Assembly: GCA_001785175.1 (NCBI GenBank)
Contig: MFSY01000009.1
Span: 1 to 7,645, forward strand
From: Candidatus Muproteobacteria bacterium RIFCSPHIGHO2_01_FULL_65_16
Lineage (GTDB): Bacteria; Pseudomonadota; Gammaproteobacteria; Acidiferrobacterales; Sulfurifustaceae
Direction: 5' to 3'
Length of the DNA stretch: 7,645 bases
The number at the start of each line of letters is the position of its first letter. The first letter of the stretch is position 1. The position numbers were made by a program, and so were the translations under genes. Below the pieces are notes generated by a model that saw nothing but the letters and a program-made list of their open reading frames with translations, was not told the origin of the DNA and searched no databases. Positions 1-7,630 of the stretch are shown here, one piece after another.

Positions 1-1
1 C

Positions 2-658
2 ATTCCCGTCATTGATCTATTTCATGCGGTGCCCGACTTCGACATCCGCGCCGGGGCCTATCTGCTGCCGGCCTATGTCAATGAATTCCCGGAGGGAACG
101 GTGTTCGTCTGCGTCGTGGACCCGGGCGTGGGCGGCGCGCGCCGGCCGGTGCTGGTGCAGGCCGACGGACGCCGGTACGTCGGGCCGGACAACGGCCTGT
201 TCCATATCCTGGCGCGGCGCGCCGGTGCGCACGAATGCCGCGAAATCCTGTGGCGACCGGAGAAGCTCTCGGCGAGCTTTCACGGGCGCGATCTGTTCGC
301 GCCCGTGGCCGCGCGCCTCGCGTGCGGCGAGGCGCCCGAATCCGCGCCGACGACGCTGACGGCCCCCGAGGGCGAGTGGCCGGACGATCTGCCGGTAGTG
401 ATTTACATTGATCACTACGGCAACGCCGTCACCGGCCTGCGCGCGGAGAAGATCGGCCCGGACGCCACGCTCAAGACCGGACGCCGCGCCGTAAAATATG
501 CGCGCGTCTTCGACGCGGTCGCGCCCGGGAAGGCCTTCTGGTACGAGAACGCCAACGGCCTGGTCGAGATCGCGGTCAACCAGGGGAGCGCCGCGCGGGC
601 GCTGGGATTAAAACTCGGCCAGCGCAGCGCGCCGCGCCCGCTCAGAGGTCGTGGTTGA
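2..658 (+). CDS. SAM hydroxide adenosyltransferase (DUF62 family), 5'-truncated by window edge
   Basis: The frame is open from base 2, so the first 30-40 residues lie outside the window; 218 residues are visible. Family enzymes hydrolyse S-adenosylmethionine to adenosine and methionine by hydroxide attack, and the fluorinase and chlorinase are relatives. Landmarks in order are DLFHAVP (residues 5-11), VVDPGVGGARR (about 38-48), YVGPDNGLF, SFHGRDLFAPVAARLA, then a C-terminal barrel-like domain with IDHYGNAVTGL and VEIAVNQGSAA. D40, R47 and H94 match the Asp-Arg-His triad of the hydroxide enzymes, where halogenases have lost the Arg, so a hydrolase is favoured over a halogenase. The cytoplasmic role in the cell is not well established. 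The final residues after LGLKLG (RSAPRPLRGRG) look like unconserved tail and lie where a regulator remnant on the other strand ends, so the native 3' end may be altered. A GTG at 29 is an internal codon, not the start. Confidence 0.88.
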   Translation: MPVIDLFHAVPDFDIRAGAYLLPAYVNEFPEGTVFVCVVDPGVGGARRPVLVQADGRRYVGPDNGLFHILARRAGAHECREILWRPEKLSASFHGRDLFAPVAARLACGEAPESAPTTLTAPEGEWPDDLPVVIYIDHYGNAVTGLRAEKIGPDATLKTGRRAVKYARVFDAVAPGKAFWYENANGLVEIAVNQGSAARALGLKLGQRSAPRPLRGRG

Positions 659-764
659 ACGTGGCGCGCGAGACTTCAAGCTCCCGCAGAAACGCCGCGA
701 TCGGCACCGCGGACCTCTCGCACAGGAGTTGCTCGATTCGGTAAAGCCGCTCGGTTTGGCCCAC
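642..764 (-). pseudogene. Truncated WYL/HTH (YafY-type) transcriptional regulator, N-terminal remnant
   Basis: Reading the minus strand from a GTG at 764 gives 40 codons then TGA at 642-644. The peptide begins VGQTERLYRIEQLL, continues ERSAVPIAAFLRELEVSR and ends ATFNHDL. This matches the start of WYL-domain regulators, in which a winged helix (ERLxRIxxLL, then VSRATxxRDL) precedes a ligand-sensing WYL domain. An AGGAGG lies at 772-777, seven bases before the GTG, so the original translation start appears preserved. Full-length members are about 220-330 residues; here the frame stops just after the recognition helix, and the rest is absent because the sequence becomes the 3' end of the DUF62 gene (17-base overlap). 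I infer a deletion or rearrangement near 640-650. A 40-residue peptide could still be made, but without WYL it is unlikely to be a normal regulator. Assignment rests on motif recognition by eye. Confidence 0.62.
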
Positions 765-771
765 TCCCCGA

Positions 772-777
772 CCTCCT
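772..777 (-). promoter_or_regulatory. Shine-Dalgarno of the WYL remnant
   Basis: The minus strand reads AGGAGG seven bases before the GTG at 764. It fixes the start of the short reading frame and shows that the remnant keeps an intact translation-initiation region. Confidence 0.55.
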
Positions 778-815
778 GGCCGTTGGTTTTATTGAAGGAA
801 TTCCGGCGCAGGCCA

Positions 816-846
816 AGTGCCATTGGTTCCTGACACCAATGGCACT
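816..846. repeat. Perfect 12-bp inverted repeat (hairpin), 7-nt loop
   Basis: AGTGCCATTGGT (816-827) is followed by the loop TCCTGAC and the exact reverse complement ACCAATGGCACT (835-846). No T-run follows on either strand, so it is not a canonical intrinsic terminator, although it lies 45 bases past the DUF5615 stop and could end or stabilise that transcript. It sits between the toxin-like gene and the WYL remnant, in the segment where the rearrangement seems to have happened. A REP-like or mobile palindrome is possible. Confidence 0.7.
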
Positions 847-859
847 CACCAATGGCGCT
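834..859. repeat. Tandem 13-bp direct repeat extending the hairpin arm
   Basis: CACCAATGGCACT (834-846) is followed immediately by CACCAATGGCGCT (847-859), identical at 12 of 13 positions. The first copy contains the 3' arm of the perfect hairpin, so the arm appears to have been duplicated in tandem. Confidence 0.65.
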
Positions 860-891
860 CAGTCGCACCAAGCGGCGGGTCGGGGGCAGGC

Positions 892-1266
892 TCAGTCGCC
901 CGGCTCGGCGGCCTGATGAATCCGGATTCGCCCGAATTCGATAATCCAAAGACGCCCGCTGACATTTTCCTGCTTGAGGCCCGCCATCATTTGTCTGGCG
1001 AGGGCGGCCAGCGTACTGGCGAGCGTCTTTCCCGGAGGGCGCAGAATTACAATGCCCGCCGTCGGTTCCGGCGGGAAGCGCAGAACATTGCCAAAGTCGA
1101 GATCGAGCGTGACGAGGCACCGTTGTTCCCGTCGGCAGACGTCATAAATCGTCTCATCGGTTGCGCCGTTAAGTTTTTGATCGTAAACCGTCGAAACATC
1201 ATGACCGGCCTCGCGCAGAACCCGGGCAACGGCAAGCCCGAGATTCTCGTCGAGCTTGAACTTCAC
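892..1266 (-). CDS. DUF5615 family PIN-like protein (putative toxin nuclease)
   Basis: This 124-residue protein has the DUF5615 layout, a PIN-like fold related to VapC and Mut7-C nucleases. It opens MKFKLDENL, with acidic D6 and E7 on the first strand, followed by LREAGHDVSTV, then GATDETI (D37, E38) and CLVTLDLDFGN (D55, D57). These acidic residues are in the right places for a metal-dependent RNase centre. The C-terminal third (GIVILRPP, then a helix-rich tail) is typical. The GTG start at 1264-1266 overlaps the TGA of the upstream DUF433 gene (GTGA, 4 nt), which points to translational coupling and co-production as a toxin-antitoxin pair. Family knowledge: DUF433-DUF5615 pairs resemble VapBC-type modules. 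That it cleaves RNA or inhibits growth is inference. No truncation or missing acidic residue is evident. Confidence 0.86.
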   Translation of the reverse strand: MKFKLDENLGLAVARVLREAGHDVSTVYDQKLNGATDETIYDVCRREQRCLVTLDLDFGNVLRFPPEPTAGIVILRPPGKTLASTLAALARQMMAGLKQENVSGRLWIIEFGRIRIHQAAEPGD

Positions 1267-1517
1267 GCTGACTTCTCGATCGGCAGCGGCACGTACCGCT
1301 CGCGCGACATCTCGGCGCCGTAGGCGATGGCGGCCAGGATGTCTTCGTGGGTGAGCGCCGGATAATCCTCCAGCAATTCCTTTTCGCTAACCCCATCGGC
1401 GAGGTTGTCGAGTATCAAAGACACCCAGATGCGCGTGCCCCGGATGCACGGCTTGCCGAAGCAGACCCTTGGGTCAATCGAGATGCGCTTGTGTAGTTCT
1501 TCGCGTTCCATGGACAT
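1263..1517 (-). CDS. DUF433 domain protein (putative antitoxin of the DUF5615 partner)
   Basis: This 84-residue protein has the DUF433 core: RISIDPRVCFGKPCIRGTRI (11-30), a helical stretch with LLEDYPALTHEDILAAIAYG, then YVPL near the end. DUF433 proteins are small helix-turn-helix-like proteins usually paired with DUF5615 PIN-like proteins, and I infer an antitoxin that binds its partner and perhaps its own promoter. Its TGA overlaps the GTG of the DUF5615 gene by 4 nt. Two in-frame ATGs exist: 1517 (MSMEREE) and 1511 (MEREE). AAGG lies only three bases before the first but nine before the second, so the true start may be 1511. A possible weak promoter overlaps the end of the preceding gene (TTAACA at 1549-1554, TAGATA at 1527-1532, 16-nt spacer). 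It shares about 46% identity, ungapped over 68 residues, with the neighbouring DUF433 protein. Confidence 0.87.
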   Translation of the reverse strand: MSMEREELHKRISIDPRVCFGKPCIRGTRIWVSLILDNLADGVSEKELLEDYPALTHEDILAAIAYGAEMSRERYVPLPIEKSA

Positions 1518-1550
1518 GCGCCTTTATATCTACATTGGAGATGTTATTTG

Positions 1551-1790
1551 TTAAAGATATTCGCTGCGCCCTAGTGGAACCTCAATTTCATCCGCGTGCC
1601 AGCCCGCGTAAGCCAAGGTCTCCCGCAAGTCTTCTTTTCCCAGATACGGATAAGCTTTCAGGATCTCCGCTTCCGTACGTCCGGCGGCCAGCAGGCCGAC
1701 CACAGTGCCAACCGTCACGCGCATGCCGCGGATGCAGGGTTTCCCGCCCATCACGGCAGGGTCGAGTGTAATTCTTTGCAATTGATTCAT
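1551..1790 (-). CDS. Second DUF433 domain protein (no adjacent toxin of its own)
   Basis: This 79-residue protein has the same DUF433 core as its downstream neighbour: RITLDPAVMGGKPCIRGMRV (6-25), then AEILKAYPYLGKEDLRETLAYAG and EVPL. The ATG at 1790 is chosen because GGAGA lies seven bases upstream and the protein then begins directly at the domain (MNQLQRI). A longer frame reaching to 1853 adds unconserved sequence. It lies first in the minus-strand cluster, 33 bases before the other DUF433 gene, but no DUF5615 gene lies between them. It may be a duplicate whose toxin was lost, a second antitoxin for the same toxin, or a regulator of the cluster. The surrounding 1780-1930 and 1520-1560 stretches are more AT-rich than the core genes, which fits acquisition by transfer. 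Confidence 0.85.
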   Translation of the reverse strand: MNQLQRITLDPAVMGGKPCIRGMRVTVGTVVGLLAAGRTEAEILKAYPYLGKEDLRETLAYAGWHADEIEVPLGRSEYL

Positions 1791-1877
1791 GATGTCTCCG
1801 CGTAGACTTTTGAGTAGATCGGCCAAACACCTAGACCAAGCAGCTAATAACAATAATAAGTCACCCCAACCGAATGG

Positions 1878-1899
1878 TACAGTTACTATGCTGTATAGT
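1878..1899. promoter_or_regulatory. Overlapping dyads, possible operator upstream of the DUF433 cluster
   Basis: Two short inverted repeats overlap: TACAG-N8-CTGTA (1878-1895) and ACTAT-GCTGT-ATAGT (1885-1899). They lie about 90-110 bases before the first DUF433 start, in an AT-richer gap after uvrA. Toxin-antitoxin clusters usually repress themselves through dyads near the promoter, so this is a candidate operator. I could not find a convincing -35/-10 pair beside it, and the arms are short enough to arise by chance. Confidence 0.28.
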
Positions 1900-1932
1900 C
1901 GATTTCACGGTTAGATGCAGTTTTAGTCGTGC

Positions 1933-4791
<2,859 letters not shown>

Positions 4792-4827
4792 ATACTGCGA
4801 TGGTTTCTGACTTCGGGCGAACCTGCT

Positions 4828-4857
4828 ACTATACGCCGCTTTTGAGCCGGCGCGCAA
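4828..4857 (-). promoter_or_regulatory. Candidate sigma70 promoter of uvrA
   Basis: On the minus strand TTGCGC (4852-4857) and TATAGT (4828-4833) are separated by 18 bases. This would start transcription about 30 bases before the uvrA ATG. The -10 is a good match, the -35 moderate. The inverted-repeat element begins about 40 bases further upstream, so the core promoter is untouched. Confidence 0.42.
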
Positions 4858-4898
4858 AGCATGTCCGCGCATGCCATGGATTCGGTCAGACAATACTA

Positions 4899-5049
4899 GA
4901 GGCTGTCTCAAAAACACCCGAACCGCAGATGAACGCGGATTAATGAAGAGATAAACGCGGATTTATCGCATGAATTCTTAGTGTATCTGCGTCCATCCCT
5001 GGAAATAAATCCGCGTTAATCCGCGTTTAAAGTATTTTGAGACAGGTTC
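4899..5049. mobile_element. MITE-like element with 15-bp terminal inverted repeats
   Basis: The left end GAGGCTGTCTCAAAA (4899-4913) matches the reverse complement of the right end TTTTGAGACAGGTTC (5035-5049) at 13 of 15 positions. TA flanks both ends (4897-4898 and 5050-5051) and could be a target duplication; CTA at both ends is an alternative reading. The 151-bp body has no gene. It contains further mirrored blocks: AACGCGGATTAA (4932-4943) against 5016-5027, and AACGCGGATTTAT (4954-4966) against 5005-5017. Such non-coding, nested inverted repeats with transposon-like ends suggest a miniature element moved by a transposase encoded elsewhere. The AACGCGGATT-type repeat is familiar from many environmental bacterial genomes. 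It lies between the divergent uvrA and MFS genes. The family of the parent transposase is unknown to me. Confidence 0.68.
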
Positions 5050-5087
5050 TACGCATCCCAATCGTGCGCCGCCGTAAATCCGTCTCG

Positions 5088-6443
5088 ATGACCCCCCTGG
5101 AGCGCCGCGCCGTCGGCAGCCTGGCGGCGATCTTCGCGCTGCGCCTGCTCGGGCTGTTCCTGATCCTGCCGGTGTTCGCCCTGTACGCCGACCGGCTCGA
5201 GGGGCACACCCCGTTTCTGGTGGGACTCGCGCTCGGCGCCTACGGGCTCACGCAGGCGCTGCTGCAGATCCCCTTCGGCATGGCCTCGGACCGCCTCGGG
5301 CGCAAGCCCGTGATCGCCGTGGGGCTTATCATCTTCGCTATCGGCAGCGCCGTCGCGGCCACGGCCGCCAGCATCGAGGGGGTGGTCCTCGGGCGCGCGC
5401 TCCAGGGGGCGGGCGCGATCAGCGCCGCCGTGGTCGCCATGATCGCCGACCTGACGCGCGAGGAGACCCGCACCAGGGCCATGGCGGCGGTCGGCATCAC
5501 CATCGGCGCGTCGTTTTTCGTGTCGCTCCTGGCCGGGCCGGTGCTCAATACCGCGATCGGCGTGCCCGGGATCTTCTGGCTGATGGCGGCGCTGGCGCTG
5601 GGCGGGATCGGCGTCTTGTATCTCGCCGTACCGACGCCGGTGCGCAGCATCCTGCACCGCGACGTCGAGCCGGCGCCGCACCAATTCATGCGCGTGCTGC
5701 GCGATGCGCGCCTGCTGCGGCTGAACCTCGGCATCTTCATACTGCACGTCGTGTTGATGGCGCTGTTCGTGGTCGTGCCGGTGGCCCTGGTGCGGCACGC
5801 CGGCCTGCCGGCCGGGGACCACTGGCAGGTATATCTGCCGGTGCTGGTGCTGTCCGCGGTGTTCATGCTGCCGCTGATCGTGCTCGCGGAAAGGCGCCAC
5901 TGGCTGCGCCCGATCTTCGCCGGCGCCGTGGGGTTGTTGCTGTTATCGCAGGTCGTGCTGTATCGGGGACACACGTCGCTGGCGCCGATACTCCTCGGCC
6001 TGTTCGTGTTTTTCACCGCGTTCAATGTGCTGGAGGCGATGCTGCCCTCGCTGATCTCCAAGACCGCCCCGGCCTCGTCCAAGGGCACGGCCATCGGGAT
6101 CTACAGCACCTTCGAATTTTTCGGCGCCTTCGTCGGCGGCGCCGCGGGCGGTTACCTGCACGGCCGCTACGGCATCCCGGGGGTGTTCGTCTTCGGCGCC
6201 GTCCTGCTCGCGTTCTGGCTGCTTCTGGCGCTCACCATGCCGGCGCCGCGGTACCTCGCGAGCCGGCTGCTGCATGTCGGCCGCATGAAGGCCGCCGAGG
6301 CGCGCGCCCTGGCGCAACGGCTGGCGGCGGTGCGGGGCGTGGCCGAGGCCACGGTCGTGGCGGAGGAGGGCGTGGCCTATCTCAAGGTGGACGAGCTGAT
6401 CCTCGACGCCAAAACGCTTGACCGTTATCACGCGCCGACTTAA
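5088..6443 (+). CDS. YajR-like MFS transporter with C-terminal YAM domain
   Basis: This is an inner-membrane major facilitator, probably a proton-coupled drug or metabolite exporter; the substrate is unknown. About 451 residues carry twelve hydrophobic segments. The family motif A, GMASDRLGRKP, lies after the second segment (64-74, with D68, R69, G71, R72, K73). A soluble tail from about 388 (RYLASRLLHV) to the end, with a helix AEARALAQRL and strands ATVVAEEGVAYLKVDEL, matches in size and place the ferredoxin-like YAM domain of E. coli YajR (454 residues). The order uvrA, MFS, ssb is known from Pseudomonas. The ATG at 5088 places the start at MTPLERRAVGSL, just before the first membrane helix. 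An in-frame GTG at 5064 would add eight basic-rich residues. Neither has a clear Shine-Dalgarno, and the inverted-repeat element ends only 38 bases before the ATG, so native promoter or leader sequence may be displaced. Confidence 0.9.
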   Translation: MTPLERRAVGSLAAIFALRLLGLFLILPVFALYADRLEGHTPFLVGLALGAYGLTQALLQIPFGMASDRLGRKPVIAVGLIIFAIGSAVAATAASIEGVVLGRALQGAGAISAAVVAMIADLTREETRTRAMAAVGITIGASFFVSLLAGPVLNTAIGVPGIFWLMAALALGGIGVLYLAVPTPVRSILHRDVEPAPHQFMRVLRDARLLRLNLGIFILHVVLMALFVVVPVALVRHAGLPAGDHWQVYLPVLVLSAVFMLPLIVLAERRHWLRPIFAGAVGLLLLSQVVLYRGHTSLAPILLGLFVFFTAFNVLEAMLPSLISKTAPASSKGTAIGIYSTFEFFGAFVGGAAGGYLHGRYGIPGVFVFGAVLLAFWLLLALTMPAPRYLASRLLHVGRMKAAEARALAQRLAAVRGVAEATVVAEEGVAYLKVDELILDAKTLDRYHAPT

Positions 6444-6473
6444 GTCCATGAAAATACGGGCGAAGCGAAAAAA

Positions 6474-6502
6474 TTGAGCCGGCTTTCAATTCTGGCTAAA
6501 CT
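6474..6502 (+). promoter_or_regulatory. Candidate sigma70 promoter of ssb
   Basis: TTGAGC (6474-6479) and TAAACT (6497-6502) are 17 bases apart, giving a leader of about 77 bases before the ssb ATG. Both boxes are moderate matches in a locally AT-rich patch just after the MFS stop. No LexA-type CTG-N10-CAG box is visible between 6443 and 6586. Confidence 0.42.
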
Positions 6503-6585
6503 GAGGCCCCCTTAACCACCGCGGAGAATCGGGAGTCGGACTCGTCAGATCAGGGCTCCGTGGTACTGACAGCAGGAGAAAACTC

Positions 6586-7059
6586 ATGGCACGCGGCGTC
6601 AACAAAGTCATCCTTGTCGGCAATCTGGGCAAAGACCCGGAGGTGCGCTATTCCCCCAACGGGCAGGCGGTGGCCAATGTCACTCTGGCGACCTCGGAGT
6701 CGTGGAAGGACAAGAACACCGGCGACAAGCAGGAGAAGACCGAATGGCACCGCATCGTGTTCTTCGGGCGGCTGGCCGAGATCGCCGGCGAATACCTGAA
6801 AAAGGGTTCCCAGATTTATGTCGAAGGCCGGTTGCAGACGCGCAAGTGGCAGGACAAGGAAGGCCGCGACCGCTACACCACCGAGATCGTCGCGGGCGAG
6901 ATGCAGATGCTGGGCTCGCGCAGCGGCGCCGGCGCGCCGAGCGACAACTTCAACCAGGACCAGCCCGAGACCGCGACCGCGGCCGCGGCCAGTGCCCCGA
7001 AGGGAGAAGCGAGCACCGCCAAGGCCGGGGCGGATTTTGACGACGACATTCCGTTTTAA
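6586..7059 (+). CDS. ssb: Single-stranded DNA-binding protein
   Basis: SSB coats single-stranded DNA during replication, recombination and repair and recruits partner enzymes. The 157 residues begin [20 protein letters not shown], the standard start of the bacterial OB fold. The fold runs to about residue 110 and includes [49 protein letters not shown] and [13 protein letters not shown]. Aromatic residues W41, W54 and F60-F61 lie in expected DNA-contact regions. A low-complexity Ala/Pro/Gln-rich linker follows, ending in the acidic tip DFDDDIPF that binds partner proteins such as exonuclease I and RecO. AGGAG at 6574-6578, seven bases before the ATG, decides the start. It follows the MFS gene by 142 bases with its own promoter candidate and converges on the HIT gene. 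Length is close to the usual (E. coli 178), slightly short in the linker. Confidence 0.98.
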   Translation: MARGVNKVILVGNLGKDPEVRYSPNGQAVANVTLATSESWKDKNTGDKQEKTEWHRIVFFGRLAEIAGEYLKKGSQIYVEGRLQTRKWQDKEGRDRYTTEIVAGEMQMLGSRSGAGAPSDNFNQDQPETATAAAASAPKGEASTAKAGADFDDDIPF

Positions 7060-7074
7060 AGCAGCAGCAAGTGA

Positions 7075-7123
7075 CAAGTAGCAAGTGGCAAGGAAAATCT
7101 TTCTTGCATTTACTTGCTACTTG
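7075..7123. repeat. CAAGT-rich long hairpin between convergent ssb and HIT genes
   Basis: CAAGTAGCAAGT (7075-7086) pairs exactly with ACTTGCTACTTG (7112-7123). Inside it GCAAG (7088-7092) pairs with CTTGC (7103-7107) around a short A/T loop, giving one long bulged stem. More CAAGT/ACTTG copies flank it (7067-7072, 7125-7139). The hairpin fills the gap between the two stop codons. It could act as a bidirectional terminator or transcript stabiliser, but there is no clear T-run directly after the stem. Similar CAAGT repeats look like dispersed intergenic repeats. Confidence 0.6.
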
Positions 7124-7147
7124 AAACTTGCAACTTGCTACTGATGT

Positions 7148-7495
7148 TCACCCCGGCGGCCAATGCATCAGGCGCCCGCCGAGCAGGTGCATGTGCAGGT
7201 GGAACACCGACTGCCCGGCGTCGGCGTTGCAGTTGATCACCGTGCGGTAGCCCGAGCGCGAGATCCCGTAGTCATCCGCCACCTTCTTGGCCGCCAGCAC
7301 GAGCGCGCCGACGATGTCGGCGTTCTTTGCGTCCAGATCGTTGAGCGTGGCGAGGTGCTGCTTGGGCACGAGCAACACGTGCACCGGCGCCTGCGGGTTG
7401 ATGTCCTTGAACGCCAGCACCTTATCGTCCTCGTATACCGTCTGCGGTTTGATCGTCCCGCTGATCATCTTGCAAAACAGGCATTCAGCCGCCAT
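7148..7495 (-). CDS. HIT family (histidine triad) nucleotide-binding protein
   Basis: This 115-residue cytoplasmic protein belongs to the Hint branch of the HIT superfamily, purine-nucleotide phosphoramidases that act as homodimers. It begins MAAECLFCKMISG with a C5-x-x-C8 pair that often joins zinc binding in this family. It continues YEDDKVLAFKDINPQAPVHV (21-40), LLVPKQHLATLNDL, and INCNADAGQSVFHLHMHLLG. The triad H99-L-H101-M-H103-L-L is complete, with the catalytic middle histidine nearby in the usual place. The length is typical (E. coli HinT is 119). The ATG at 7495 is supported by GGAGGAGG at 7500-7507; an upstream start at 7531 would add twelve unconserved residues. It converges with ssb. 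The physiological substrate is not evident from the neighbours. The C-terminus ends MHWPPG, common in this group. Confidence 0.95.
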   Translation of the reverse strand: MAAECLFCKMISGTIKPQTVYEDDKVLAFKDINPQAPVHVLLVPKQHLATLNDLDAKNADIVGALVLAAKKVADDYGISRSGYRTVINCNADAGQSVFHLHMHLLGGRLMHWPPG

Positions 7496-7542
7496 TTGTC
7501 CTCCTCCGGCCACGGCGTCGGCCGACGTCAAGCGCCCGATGG

Positions 7543-7570
7543 ATTCTAACTGTTTGAATCGTCACTGAAA
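7543..7570 (-). promoter_or_regulatory. Weak candidate promoter of the HIT gene
   Basis: On the minus strand TAGAAT (7543-7548) is a good -10 hexamer, with TTTCAG (7565-7570) as a poor -35 at 16-base spacing. It would give a leader of about 40 bases. The gene could instead be read through from a gene beyond the right edge. Confidence 0.25.
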
Positions 7571-7572
7571 TC

Positions 7573-7627
7573 ATAGTGCGGATTTTTCCTTTCGGGAAGG
7601 GTTGTCCGGGGCCATCCCGTGCACTAT
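7573..7627. repeat. Long-range imperfect inverted repeat upstream of the HIT gene
   Basis: ATAGTGC (7573-7579) pairs with GCACTAT (7621-7627), and the adjoining GGAT (7580-7583) can pair with ATCC (7614-7617), leaving a small bulge. The enclosed ~30 bases include a short CCTT/AAGG hairpin. Together they could form a branched structure in either transcript. Function unknown. Confidence 0.35.
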
Positions 7628-7630
7628 TTT

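Noticed and set aside
608..1323. Overlapping open frames across 608-1120 (minus) and 651-833, 817-1323 (plus)
   Set aside because: They are low-complexity Arg/Ser-rich shadows without family features; the supported coding here is the WYL remnant frame and the DUF433/DUF5615 genes.
1791..1853. Longer start of the second DUF433 protein at 1853
   Set aside because: Adds unconserved sequence; the ATG at 1790 has a proper Shine-Dalgarno and starts at the domain.
4792..4917. N-terminal extension of uvrA to an ATG at 4917
   Set aside because: The extra 42 residues match no UvrA N-terminus and run into the inverted-repeat element; MDQIRIRGA at 4791 is the family start.
5037..5069. Right end of the element (TTGAGA) as an outward -35 for the MFS gene
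   Set aside because: No acceptable -10 hexamer at 16-18 bases downstream.
7586..7602. CCTT-N5-AAGG hairpin as an intrinsic terminator
   Set aside because: Four to five base pairs only and no T-run after the stem in the sense needed.
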